NCBI GenBank assembly: GCA_030248215.1
Contig: JASANG010002300.1
Coordinates: 1-64,000 of the forward strand
Source of the DNA: Enoplolaimus lenunculus
Taxonomy: Eukaryota; Nematoda; Enoplea; Enoplida; Thoracostomopsidae
Direction of reading: 5' to 3'
Length of the DNA stretch: 64,000 nucleotides
Shown here: positions 20,701 through 32,400 of the stretch, in pieces
Layout: each line of letters starts with the position of its first letter
Position numbering within the stretch: position 1 is the first letter of the stretch
The notes under the pieces: generated by a model
Seen by the model: only the letters and a program-made list of their open reading frames with translations
The model's database searches: none
What the model was told of the DNA's origin: nothing
Position numbers and translations under genes: made by a program

Positions 20701-22277
20701 TTAAGCTTACGTACGTACCTTTGTGTATACTTACCTTATAGATTTAAGTTTGTACGTATTTATTATAAATACTATTTATCTATTGAATGAAATATAGTGA
20801 CTTGCAAAGTTTTCATTACGTATGCATTTGTGTCAGTGTCAGTGTATCTGCGGTGTTGGCGTATTAGGCTCGAAAATAGAACCACTGGCTGGCATTTATA
20901 AAATTTGCAGCGCACCAGCGCAGTTTTGTTTTGGATATGACTGATTTTTGACACTATATTTACAGTCTACAGTATGTTTGTATATTGATCAGAGTTAAGT
21001 ATGTGTTTAATTACAATTCTCAGACGGTGTAGTCTTGTTTCACATGTTTCCAAATTCAAAAAATGATGTTGTTAAATTTTGGTGAACGAGTTATTGGCGA
21101 ATAACTGATTTGGCGTGCTGCCAACGATTGAGTCTTACCAAAACAGTTATTTGACCATAATTCGTTAACCAATTGTATGATTGCCAAAAATTTACCACCG
21201 TTAGACTCAGCTCCGCTGCATCAAATACTATTTAATTTATTAAAATTTTGGACGGACCTTAAAAATCGAATTTGCATTCAAATTTGGGTGTGAAATGATA
21301 AGAACAAATCATGAGAAGCTCAAATATGCAAAAATTTTCAAAATCAGACCACTTTTGGGCAAACGGGGGTTGGGGGGGATAACCGAAAACACCCAAAATA
21401 ATAACTTATAGCATATAATATACTAAATTAAAGTGATTAAAGTTTTACTTTTGGCCAAAATATGTACACTTAAATACCCAGCTTCGTATCCTGTATTCGC
21501 TGGAGCAGGATGTGTTGATAACCTTTTAATCTCACAACTTGTTATATACGTATCCATGTTGCAAATAAAGTTTATGCAGTATCATTTTTAAATCAATGCG
21601 TTCTCGTTCGTTAATATTTGGTTTTACCTTTGTTGAAATTTTAGTCGTAACCTCTTCGGTGTGTTTCGTGTGAGCTTGATGGTGTATTTCAGTAATAGTT
21701 GACAGATTTTAATTTTATCACCTGTTAATATGTTGATTTACCATATGTGTTAAGTATTAATTTTGTTGTCTTTATCGGTGTAGACAAGTAATATCAAAAG
21801 GTAAAAACGGGAAACGTCGAAAAAATCTTATATTGTCGATTCGTTAGTTGCTGCTTATTGAAGTATTTAAATTTTCATTCTAGCATAAATATTGGAAAAA
21901 TCAAGCATAGCTTAGTGAAGCTTAGGGTCAATGGATGTCACTCTATGGTTAAACAAACATTACCGGATAGGTTTCATTCATTAATGCAGTTTTTGGAATA
22001 GGGATTTTTCATTTAATTGGTTTCGGCAAAATTCAAAAGTAGGGTATGTTCAACATTGCTACTGGTTGTTTTTGGGCGCTGAAATTGTACTGAATTGAGC
22101 AGTTGTCAAGTATTGTAGTTGCTTAAAGCATTTGCGGTCAGTAGTGTAGTAAATATCCCAATGGTCCTCTATTAAGCATCACGTTTAATATTGGTGTCGT
22201 AGTCTGAATGTTTGCAATATCAGAATCGGTATCGGCAATGACATCGGTGTAATAGCTATGTTGGGGTATATGTGCTG

Positions 22278-22657
22278 CAGGGTGGCACCGAATCTACGAT
22301 TTGACCGCATCCGAATCCATTGGTAATTTGCCGAATCCGAATCCGAATCTTGCATGTTGCAAATTTCAGGAATATCTATAATTTGTTTGAGAATATCAAC
22401 GCAATGCCAGCCGCATAACTTTTCAACGTTAATATATTTCGACCCCTTCCTCAGTTTTGAGATTTGTGACCTGAAACATAATTTTTTATTAAATATAACA
22501 AGATATTTAAAATGTTTATTGTATAAAACTGAAAAAACATATTGCCGAACACTGTTGGATTCGGCTTTTTTACAACCGAATCCGAACCACAAGTTTTTGC
22601 TGAATCCGAACCCGACCCACAAGTTTTTGCCGAATCCGAACCTTTGTTGCCACCCTG
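22278..22657. mobile_element. hAT-like MITE, CAGGGTGGCACCGAATC family
   Basis: The 380-bp element begins CAGGGTGGCACCGAATC and ends in TTGCCACCCTG. Flanking octamers ATGTGCTG and CTGTGCTG match at 7 of 8 positions. Subterminal CCGAATCCGAA units repeat in both arms. Worn relatives occur at about 15835-15920 and 18140-18310. The long ORFs on both strands here are a by-product of the repeats. Confidence 0.85.
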
Positions 22658-24561
22658 CTGTGCTGAACAGAGCATTTAGGTGGAACTCATTTTACTACAA
22701 ACTGTCCAACGGCTCTTTTCCGTTATGTGTCCGCAAGCCGGCGTTTGCCCAAAAATGATCGTATTCCAAAAAATTTTGCCTATTTATAGATTTTAAAGTC
22801 CCTGTTTCTCCGTACGGCCAAAATTTTTTGATAAAAGTTATACAAATTATATATCACACGACGCAACATATTGAGCTTAAGTCGAATGGTGTTAAATTTT
22901 CCGCTATCAGACGTCGGGTTAACGAGTTAGTGAAATAATGAGCGGAGATCATGAGAAGCTTAACTATATGCAAAAATTTTCAAAACCTTACCGTTTTTGG
23001 ACAAACGCATACTGTTAAGTAAGTACATACGAAGTACCTTCCCAACTTTGTAGTTTTGATCTGTTTCCGCCAGTCATTGATTTGGTTTAGCTATATATGC
23101 GTAATCGTCTCAACGTATTTAGTTTTAGCCATGCTATATTTCGAGCTTTGTTTTCAGATATATGTCTAATATATAGCTATTTATATTTATAATAGTTTGC
23201 GCAAGATTTGAAATGTATTTTACTTCATTTTTGGTTTGTATTTGCGTTCTTTTTGTCATTGCGAAATGTAAAAAATTTGCTAATTCAGAGAGAGCGTCGT
23301 ATGTGTTGATTTTTAATAAATTCTAGAGATTTTTGGTTCTCGAGCGTCGCGTACCTTTTTATTCATAATTCACTGTGGTTATTCGTTTTTTTTTCAAAAT
23401 TTATTTCTGCTCCGATATTTTTCAATGTACCCTGTTATCACAGTCCGTAAATGTTTTTCAATTACCCTGATTACAGTATCAGGGTTAACGGAAAAACTGT
23501 TCTGTCCGAGAGGTTAAAAAACAGAAAGAACCTGATTTTACAATCTCAATATACTCGCAAAACAGCAACAGGACGCCACAGACAACCGTGAGAAAATGGT
23601 TTTTCTCGCTTTCGTAATCGTGAAGGCTAAAAACAAAACGCGTTAAACAGATAAATTATGCAAAATTTAACTACCGAAATTGCCGGCAAAAATTCTACCG
23701 GAGCCGGAGCGAGACCGATTTTCTGTGGCAGCCGGAGTCAGACCTCCGGCTGTACCTGCCGGGGAGGAATCCTTGGTGGATCCAGAAATTTCTGAAATGG
23801 AGGCCGCACGGCGAGATATAATAGTGGAAGCACTCAAGAGCGGAGCGAGTAAAGAAGCCAAACGTCATTTTACTGCTAAATTTAAATACAAAATCTTTGT
23901 TTTGGTCTCTGTTATATGGCCTAGGCCGGAGTGGGCCACCCTTGCATCCGCCCGTAGTACGTTGGGGATACATCCGTTTCCTTAATTTCTGAAAGACCAT
24001 GCAGCAAAACGAATGTTTACATTCTTTTAGATTATCCAGCTTGCTTGATTCGCATACCCTCCTGATATGAAGTCTTATCTAAAGCCAATGGTGTTTTTAT
24101 GAAAGGAACACTTCTTACTCTCCAATTCCAAAAATGACAAATTTTTACGTGTCATGCTAGTTTTTTTCCTTCGTGCTTAAACGTGAACACCCTCATGGCA
24201 GTGCTACAGTCAAACTTTCAATTTTCGAGGCCAATAACATCGCGCCCCATAAATTGACGCGTGGGATGCAAACACCGGCCATGCGCTATGAATTCATAGC
24301 TTATTATGTAGTTATACATCTGTATATAAGGTACCGGTGGACTAAAATTAATCGAAACTTTAATACTAAAGCTACGGCGGCTCCTCAGAAGCGTACGCAG
24401 GGTGATGAGAGTTCTTTCTTCTCGCCACAGCAGTTCTACGGAGCTGGAAAGTAAGTGATACAAATGGTTTCCTAAACAAAATGGAATTCCGGTTGCATAC
24501 ATGCAATACATACTTCTTAATATGAGAAAGGAATTCAAATTTTTGCCAATACTTTAGAGGT

Positions 24562-24638
24562 CGTCCCATTTTCCCGGGACAGAAATGTACCAGGAGTACC
24601 CGTCCAATTTTCCCGGGACAGCAATGTACCAGGAGTAC
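24562..24638. repeat. 38-bp unit in two tandem copies
   Basis: Each copy contains ATTTTCCCGGGACAG, then AATGTACCAGGAGTAC. It directly precedes the GGGACAG minisatellite, from which it shares the GGGACAG core. Confidence 0.85.
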
Positions 24639-24655
24639 ATTCCAAAAATATAATT

Positions 24656-24751
24656 GGGACAGCGGGACAGTTGGGACATATGAGACAGTGGGACAGATTG
24701 GACAGTTGGGACACTTGGTACAGATGGGACAGCGGGACAAATGGGACAGAT
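24656..24751. repeat. GGGACAGNTG minisatellite, about ten units
   Basis: Short units of the form TGGGACAGNT run head to tail with single-base differences. Confidence 0.88.
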
Positions 24752-24842
24752 ATATATACACATACATATGTGTATGTATATATGTGTGTGTATATACGTA
24801 TATATGTGTATATACGTATATATATGTATATATTATATATAC
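24752..24842. repeat. TA/TG microsatellite
   Basis: An alternating purine-pyrimidine tract of TATATACACATA, TGTGTATA and ACGTATAT type directly abuts the minisatellite. Confidence 0.88.
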
Positions 24843-25819
24843 CTACGTAAATATATCTGCCTGTGCATATGTAAAAAGGAGCGCATAAGTGTGCACTCCG
24901 GGTATATTTGTGTCCTGGGCAATTGGGACGGCTTTTATAGTAACATGGGCCAAAATTTTTATCGTATACTGCAATCATTTTTGCTACATTATACAATATG
25001 CTCAAACATCATAGAAGTCACTATTTACTGATGGATAATAAAAACGAAAAAATAAATCATAATCAGCATTTTAAAGAGCGGAAGGCACAGAAATCTGCAT
25101 GCTTAAAGCTTGGCAAAACCCTGTCTGGCTCAACATATTTATTACATTAAATTCGGAAACGACATAACGAAGGCAGTTTGTAAATGCGCTCTAGGAACGA
25201 TCACTACTATTATCTTTGCATCCCTTTATTAAAAATGTATTGTTAAGTGAGATATAATATTGATCACGGCTTTAGTAAGTTTATGTATGTCGAAACTTTA
25301 AGGGTTGCCGCTACACTCGCCGCATGGTACAATAAAAACATTCGTTAAAATTTGCCGCACGCTACCAAATAAATTTTGGCTATAATTTGTTAGCCACGCG
25401 TAGCGGCGTCGGTGCAGTTTAAGTATATCGCAACCGTGGAAGGTTTTTACAAAAGATTCCGTTGTCATGTGTCAATTGTAATCGATTTACACCGAGTTTC
25501 TGCCTGATGAAGAAATACAAAGTATGCGCAATGATTTCGCTCATCTGCAGATTGCAAACAGGCGAAAAATACCGGAGCTGGACGCGAACAAAATTTGCCT
25601 CACTTAGCTGTGAACTGTTAAAAAATTATTTTACACTTTATGTTTACAAAATCTGGACTATGAAATCCTCGTCACCACTTGTCGATTTCTGCCGCAGCCA
25701 GACATCCGGTTGTACCCTGCTCAAATGCATCACAAACATTCGGTGGATGACCGCAGTGTTCGTTCCGCCATGCTGTTTAAAAATCAGTTGGCGTAACTAA
25801 CGCATAGAAGACATGCGCA

Positions 25820-26253
25820 CTATAGTTACCCAAATTAGAAGGGGTACTAACAGGAGGTCCCCATTTTGAGTTCCAACCAATAGGAGTCCGTATCCCTAAT
25901 GAGAGTCCGTAAGTGGAGAGAGTCCCTAAACCCTAATTAGACTCCATAAATGTCAGTTGTTTCTAATATTAGTGCATAAATAACTCCAGGCCCAAATAAA
26001 ATTGAGTTCGCTGCTTTAAAGCATACTTAATTTTTGTACGTACATTCCTAAGTACATATAACCTCGCAATATCGCTCACTCGTTTGAAGACAAACGATTA
26101 ATTCAACGGATTTGCAGAACCGGATATATATCAGTAGCGAAGCGTGGTGGAGTGTGGATTAAAATTAAAGTACAGTCTGTGCCCGAATAACATTGGGTTC
26201 CCTCTGGAGAGGCCAAATATATATCAGTCCTCCTCTTATTCGGGTCACTACAG
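25820..26253. mobile_element. TA-target MITE, CTGTAGTGACCCGAATAAG family, copy 1
   Basis: It is in reverse orientation relative to the copy at 43009. The right end is CTCTTATTCGGGTCACTACAG followed by TA; the left end is diverged (CTATAGTTACCCAAATTAG). It begins 165 bp beyond the stop codon of the receptor gene, so it may lie in that gene's 3' UTR. Confidence 0.8.
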
Positions 26254-26417
26254 TATCCCGTTCCCTGACCCTTTCTGTACGTTGCTTGTTATAATGTGAA
26301 TCATTAGTAATCATTACACGACAAAAGTAACGTAATCTGCATGTAATTAAATTCACTTTAATTATTATGCGTCATAATTATTTTCTATTAATAATCAACG
26401 TCAGGCTTAATAACTTT

Positions 26418-29400
26418 TTACAAAGAAAAAATTTTGCGGCCAAAAACGTTCATTTGCTGTATATCTTGAATACATATTTCTTTAACAGTGAAACATTTCG
26501 AATGAATATCTTGCCATTTTTTCGCTGTGACAGCACAGTAATCACCGGAATGTTTGCCACACGGCCGAAATTTCAGCTTTTGTACCTATAACAAAATAAA
26601 AATTTTCCAGATTTTCCAAATTGTAACCTGTGCGCCCCCGTATTTTCAAGATTTTTTTAGAAAGCAACCAAGAGGTAAAAATACTATTATAGAACTGTAG
26701 GGTTACGCTGCTTGCGATTGCTTTTAAAATGTTTCGGCGTTTCGAAATAGCCAGTGTCGCATTATGACAACCTAATATGAATTTGTTTTACATTAAAATA
26801 CTAAACTTACCTGTAATGTTGGAAGAGCAAACCCTTGTGTTCTCGTAACTAAACCAACAATAGCTTTACATTCGGAACACAACAGTTTGATTTTGTTGTT
26901 GTCATCAGACTTTGGAATAATTATGTGATCTAATATGCACGGATCTACGACAACATGGGTTGATTGTTTAATTGTTCGAAACATATTTGAAGTTGTAAAA
27001 CCATTTTCACATGACTTGCATAACACAACAAATCTGTAAAATACAATAGAACAGTACTGTTTGTATCTATGAAGCCAGGACCGTTGTGAAGGTTTAGCTT
27101 CGGTTGTAATTAATGCTAAATTCTCCATTTCCAGCTTAAAAATTTGGCCCACTTAGCTTGTTGATCTATCTGCGGACTTGAACGTTAAAGACGAAATATG
27201 TGCAACATATCCAAAATTCTGTATACTCTATACAGTAGAGCAGCTATAATAATCATAAGTTAGTTAACGTATTTGATCATTGCTCAATATTTTAAAAGCA
27301 TCCTTGCCTTTCATCCGTGTATGCCATTTTTCAAAACAGGTGTGAACTCTGAACGCAAAACTATCGTTTGATGAAACACCTTTGTAATGCTTCAATTGGA
27401 GCCCTCGGTTGACAACAGAGGGAAATCTTGAAGTGGGTAAGTTTTACCGACAAAATTAACGTTTTTAAGGGATATCCAATTTTACCATGCGCGATCACTC
27501 GTATTATAATATGTAAACATTTGACACGCTATGTATTTATAACATTGTAACTGAACAATTATAACAAACTGTTTTAAAAAGTTATTTTTTTCAGGCTAAA
27601 GGTACTCAACAAGTGGCAAAATGTCATGTGGGGAGCTTGAACCGGAAAGAAAATAAAAAATCGAATTGGGTGAGTTGGTGCTTTGGCTGTGCGGGTGTCC
27701 ACCAGTAACGAATGGCAAGCACCAAAAACAATATTCACGCTTTCTTTCTAAAGAACAGACTGTTTTTTGTCCGGAATTTTACAGTACCCACTTTCGCAAT
27801 TCTATCTGAAAGTGTTTCGAGTACTAAATTGATCCAATTTCCAATCTATATTAATAAAACTGGAACGCACACATACGTATTTTGGACAGGGTCCAGCTTT
27901 TGTAATGATTGTTTCATATATAAAGATGAGACAGCATATATGCAATATACGTATGCAAATTAGCACACATTCTTAAAAAGCTTTGGTAAGAATATGCAGG
28001 GTTTCATATTTGCACCTACGCAGACAAGCGTGAATTATGATCAGAGCATGTTTTATAACAAAATACAGTACTACAATAATGCAAAAACCTTTATCAGATG
28101 CTTTTAAACACATAAAGCAACGTAACATACAAATTGTTAAGAGCATTCGCGCCAGCTTGAGATCCGTTGCAGGCAGCAGTGACTTCAGCTTTACGTTCTC
28201 GGCGCTCTTGCTCCTGTCGCTTTTCAACTTCATAGCGCAGCTGAGCATTTCCGAGCGCTACAATTTCCTAAAAATATTACTAACAGTCACCAAGCAAGCT
28301 CAGCTTTGTTGTCGAACAAACTCATGGGTATAGGTCACGACGCGGCCGGATTTCCGTTTCCGGTAAAAATCCGGTGCTCCTCTCCGTTATAAAAATACCG
28401 GACATTCCGTTAATATTGTCCTTATAGTTAGTTAGTTGTTGTGCAGTCACTGTTAGAAATAAGTGTGTCATTATTGTAGTCGTGATTACTGTGTATTATC
28501 GCAGCCGTGACTGCTGCATTTGCGATTTTCGGTTGAACGAAATTCGACTGCGATTTCTCAATTTGGATTCCGATTGAATCGCAATTCTAAAAGCGACTAT
28601 GATAGCGTTATTTCTGCCCCGTTTTTCCACAGGTTTAGATCACTGCATGCTAAACACCGTTCACTGTATGCCGACCACGTTCAATGTATAATATTATGTT
28701 TCAGTTTATTATAATGTTTAAAGTTTTTGAATAATAATTATTCGGAAATATTACACTTTAATACTTTTTATATTTTCAAAACCGAATGCAGGCATAGCAC
28801 TTGATCCAAACATGGGATGGGGCCACACGCCGAGATGCACAAGATGCAATTTTAGTAATCTGCACGGTAAGAAACTAGCCATTTTTCATAATTTTCCAGC
28901 TATATTTGGAATCTTTTTTCAGACCGCAAAAAAGTTGAAACACCTTTTCTCCTTGTTGCTGCGCAACTAACTACATATCTCTGTTTCACTAAGCTGCATA
29001 CATGTAACAACGGACTGACTATAACCAGCCAGGTATTCGTAAAGGATCACTTGCAATCGCAAGACATTTTCCGTGGGAGATATGTTTTTGTCGCAAGCGC
29101 TTAACGCATTATTTTTTCAGTTTTGTTTTCAATAAATCAGCTGTATACAAAACATTTGAAGGGCAGTACTGGCCCAAACTCCATTCCTGTAAAGAATACA
29201 AAAAAGCGAAATATTGCGAACTAATGTGCACCCATTTGTATTGCTGCAAAGACGTCTTTGTTGAAATTTCCTATACATATTTAAAAAAGGTGGTACTCAG
29301 TCTAAAGGTGGTACTTTAATCAACAGTCAGTAATCTTTCTGAAATGCTTGGTTTGCTTAAATGGGACATAGTCCCATATAAAATATTTCGCATATGGCGG

Positions 29401-32400
29401 AAGAGTATTTTGTGTGCGTGAACGGACGTAGTAGGAATTTAAGAGCAGCGTTATTCTAAAATCCGTAAGAGTGCCTTTTGGCTGTTCCAGGAATTTTGGG
29501 GATATATCCGCCAAACGCTGTATATTAAAATGTGCATTTGATTAATATTTCGCTTTGTATCATTCACGTAATATGCTTACGCTGTGTGGAAAATGTAAAT
29601 TCAATTCAACAGCAAATTTTGCAGCTGACTATAGTATACGCGGAATATAAGAGCTGCAACTACAATCATAGAATCGTGACTGCAGCCGTACATTCGCGAT
29701 TTTAAACTGATTTTCGCTCGACTGAATTTTGAATGCAATTGCATCGCGACTGAATCGCAATCGCGATTGTACTTATTTATGACCGGTACTGTAATACATC
29801 GAAAAATGTTGTTTTTCTAATGCAAGTGCCGAAATCGGTTCATTTAAACTGAAAATAACGAATTTTTTCAACAATCTTAGAATTTCTTGGGTGCATTTGA
29901 CATTCTTTCTATAATATTCTACTTAGCCGAGTGTATATTTGCACATCTCAGATGTCATGCTTAATCAGATCCATGCTTTCATAGCTAAGTAGATAAGACA
30001 TGGCAAAAACATACGGAATTTGCCATTAACAACGTAAACAAATAATCCTACAAACGCTTTACCAACCTGTATGGTGTCGTTCATCATTTTCTCACGGCAC
30101 ACGTTTTTGTCTTCTTTTTGTTTTATATGCCGCTCTTGAGTAAGTAGAATAGACATGCTACCAGGCGCGCGACCACGACCTGAAATCCTATAATTGCGAG
30201 CAATTCGATCAATAAAACACCACAAATTTTTAGTCGAACTGAGCGCGGTGTAAACACACGGCACACATTTCAAGAAAAAACAAAGTTACCCAAATACGGC
30301 TACAAACTGATCTGTAATACACAGGGTGCAGCCGGAATTACGAAAAACCATAAACGAACCGAAAGTGAAATATAGTATCCGATTTTCTACCGGTCCAAAG
30401 ACTGAAAAACTCTCACTGGAAAATTAGATTCTAGCGTTTAGCGACTTACGGTTCTGTTCCAGGTTTGTTTAGAAACCTTGTTAACACGTGGGAACTAGAG
30501 TAGCATTTCGATCCGGGTCTAGATATTTCGGCTATTTTTTCCGAAAATTTCGAGTCCGGGTGGTCACGGTTTTAACAACAAAGATTATTTATATAAAACT
30601 AGCTTACATAAAAGCAAACTGAAGAAGGAAAAAGTTAGCTCAAAGACTTGTTCTTTGAGTAATGAATAACCTACGTAGATGTACTTGGGTTACGATTATA
30701 AATGTGTAAAAGGAATGGTCGGATGCAGAGACATGACATGCCTCTTAAGTTATCAATTTGACATTTTACTTAAGAAAAAATAGACTTCAAGGATTTAAAT
30801 ATTATGTTCTTGTAAGTACAATACGTTGTATACTGGGCTGCTAGATAATAAACGCAGTCAGAAATTTGCGAGTTTTTTTAATTCGGATCCGGTACACTTT
30901 TAAGTTAAAAAAATTCCGGGACCGGGTTAGATCCGAACAGAAATCATCGTCCGGTTTTACATTCTTAAAAATTCCGGGTCAGGATATTTCTTCTGTAAAT
31001 AAACCGGGTCCCATTATTTGTTTTAAATGTTATTCTAATGGTAATAAACTGCATAAACTGAAGCGCGGAACTGCAAATTGCAATTTTGAGAAAGTTCGGA
31101 AAAATCTGTAGATTGTGACAGGGTAGTACTCCCCCATTCATTAACTTGAAAATTAAGTAATGTTCAAATAAGTTCAACTTGAATTACTTATCGGATTTAT
31201 TACGGGAACTGCACCGTAAAACGAGATTTGCTTACCGAAAGCGGAATTCCGGTTGCATTTTGGTTACACTAATACAAAATGACGTTGCCAAGTTTATACA
31301 TCGTTGGCGAACCCAACTTTCGAACAATGCTCTAGTTTTGTTTACGCAATAGTAATTTTCCGCGTTATCACGGATTGACTTTGTCAAAACGGGTCGAAAT
31401 TTTACAACATTTTGGTTGGGTGCTAAAGTTATAATCATTGAGGTGGTCCTTGGTATTCTGCTCCCATATGACCAATTGGAATCATAACATATTACGTTTT
31501 CGTGAGTCTGACAAACTTAGATGCATACCTCGCCGCTGAACCATTGCAATTTCGTTTGTGACATGGTTATATTTAATCACTAAATTGCATTGTGGCAAAT
31601 CTAAACCTTCTTCACCGACAGTTGTAGCGACCAGAATGTGTTTTTTGTCTGAATTCATCTGTTGAACGACGCGCTTATGTTCGAGTTTTCCTTTTTGACC
31701 TTAAATTTACATCAAAATTTATCCAGATACAAAACAATACAATGAACAATTGATACCGTTAATTTATGTCTGCACTATGCTGAATTATTTGTCAACTTGT
31801 AAATTGATGCTTTATTAATTTTAATGTATTTCTTACGAACGTATAATATCATTACCACAGTCAGCAGCCGATACATTTCGTGATACCAAATGACAGACGC
31901 CAATTTTTTCCAATACCGGGTGCGACAATAAAAATTGTTCCACGGATATCGCAAGTTGACGCGTTTGAACGAATATAATTGTTTTTGCTCGCTGAGCACT
32001 TTTCGATTGATAAGCGGCAAGTAAAATTCGTTGCAATTGCTGGGGTAGAGGCGCTAAAGGCATATCGGACGATGTTTTCAATTCTTGGACACTGTCTAAA
32101 ATACACAATCAATCATAATAGTCACGATTGAGAATGTAACAGTAATGCAATTTAAATGATAATAATTGCTTACATCTATTTTGAATACGTTAAAAGGACG
32201 CTAAAACGCCGTCGTATAGTTTCCAAACAAAAAAGATAATTTCAAAGACAGGGAAAATTTTTTGCGCTGTTTTTGTGATACAATGATGTCAGTGAAAACT
32301 ACTGCAGACTTACAATCACGGACAGAATTAACTGCGCACAAACCACGATTGCCGTTTTGTAGCCGCGCCTGAGTTTTTGATTGATGCCGCGATTTTAATT

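Larger units (their letters stand above)
17739..26417. other. Gene-poor interval between the zinc-finger gene and the receptor
   Basis: I recognise no exon in these 8.7 kb. The first few kilobases are T-rich and mostly unique and may include 3' UTR of the zinc-finger gene. About 18140-18310 is a worn copy of the element at 22278-22657. About 23690-23950 is a locally GC-rich block whose GTTCCGGTC-like and GGAGCGAG motifs recur weakly at 47650-47740. Minisatellites occupy 24562-24842. Confidence 0.5.

Noticed and set aside
22185-22758. Overlapping ORFs of 134-145 codons on both strands.
   Set aside because: They are produced by the CCGAATCCGAA repeats of the hAT-like MITE at 22278-22657.
24372-25031. 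ORFs of up to 156 codons with repeated CPXCP or IYIY text.
   Set aside because: They translate the GGGACAG minisatellite and the TA/TG microsatellite.
31833-31874. Receptor exon 13 extended to a donor at 31855, giving DCG at its end.
   Set aside because: That donor is phase 1 and does not fit the next exon, whose frame is fixed by motif V; the donor after 31875 (AAT/GTATCG) is phase 0 and restores continuity.
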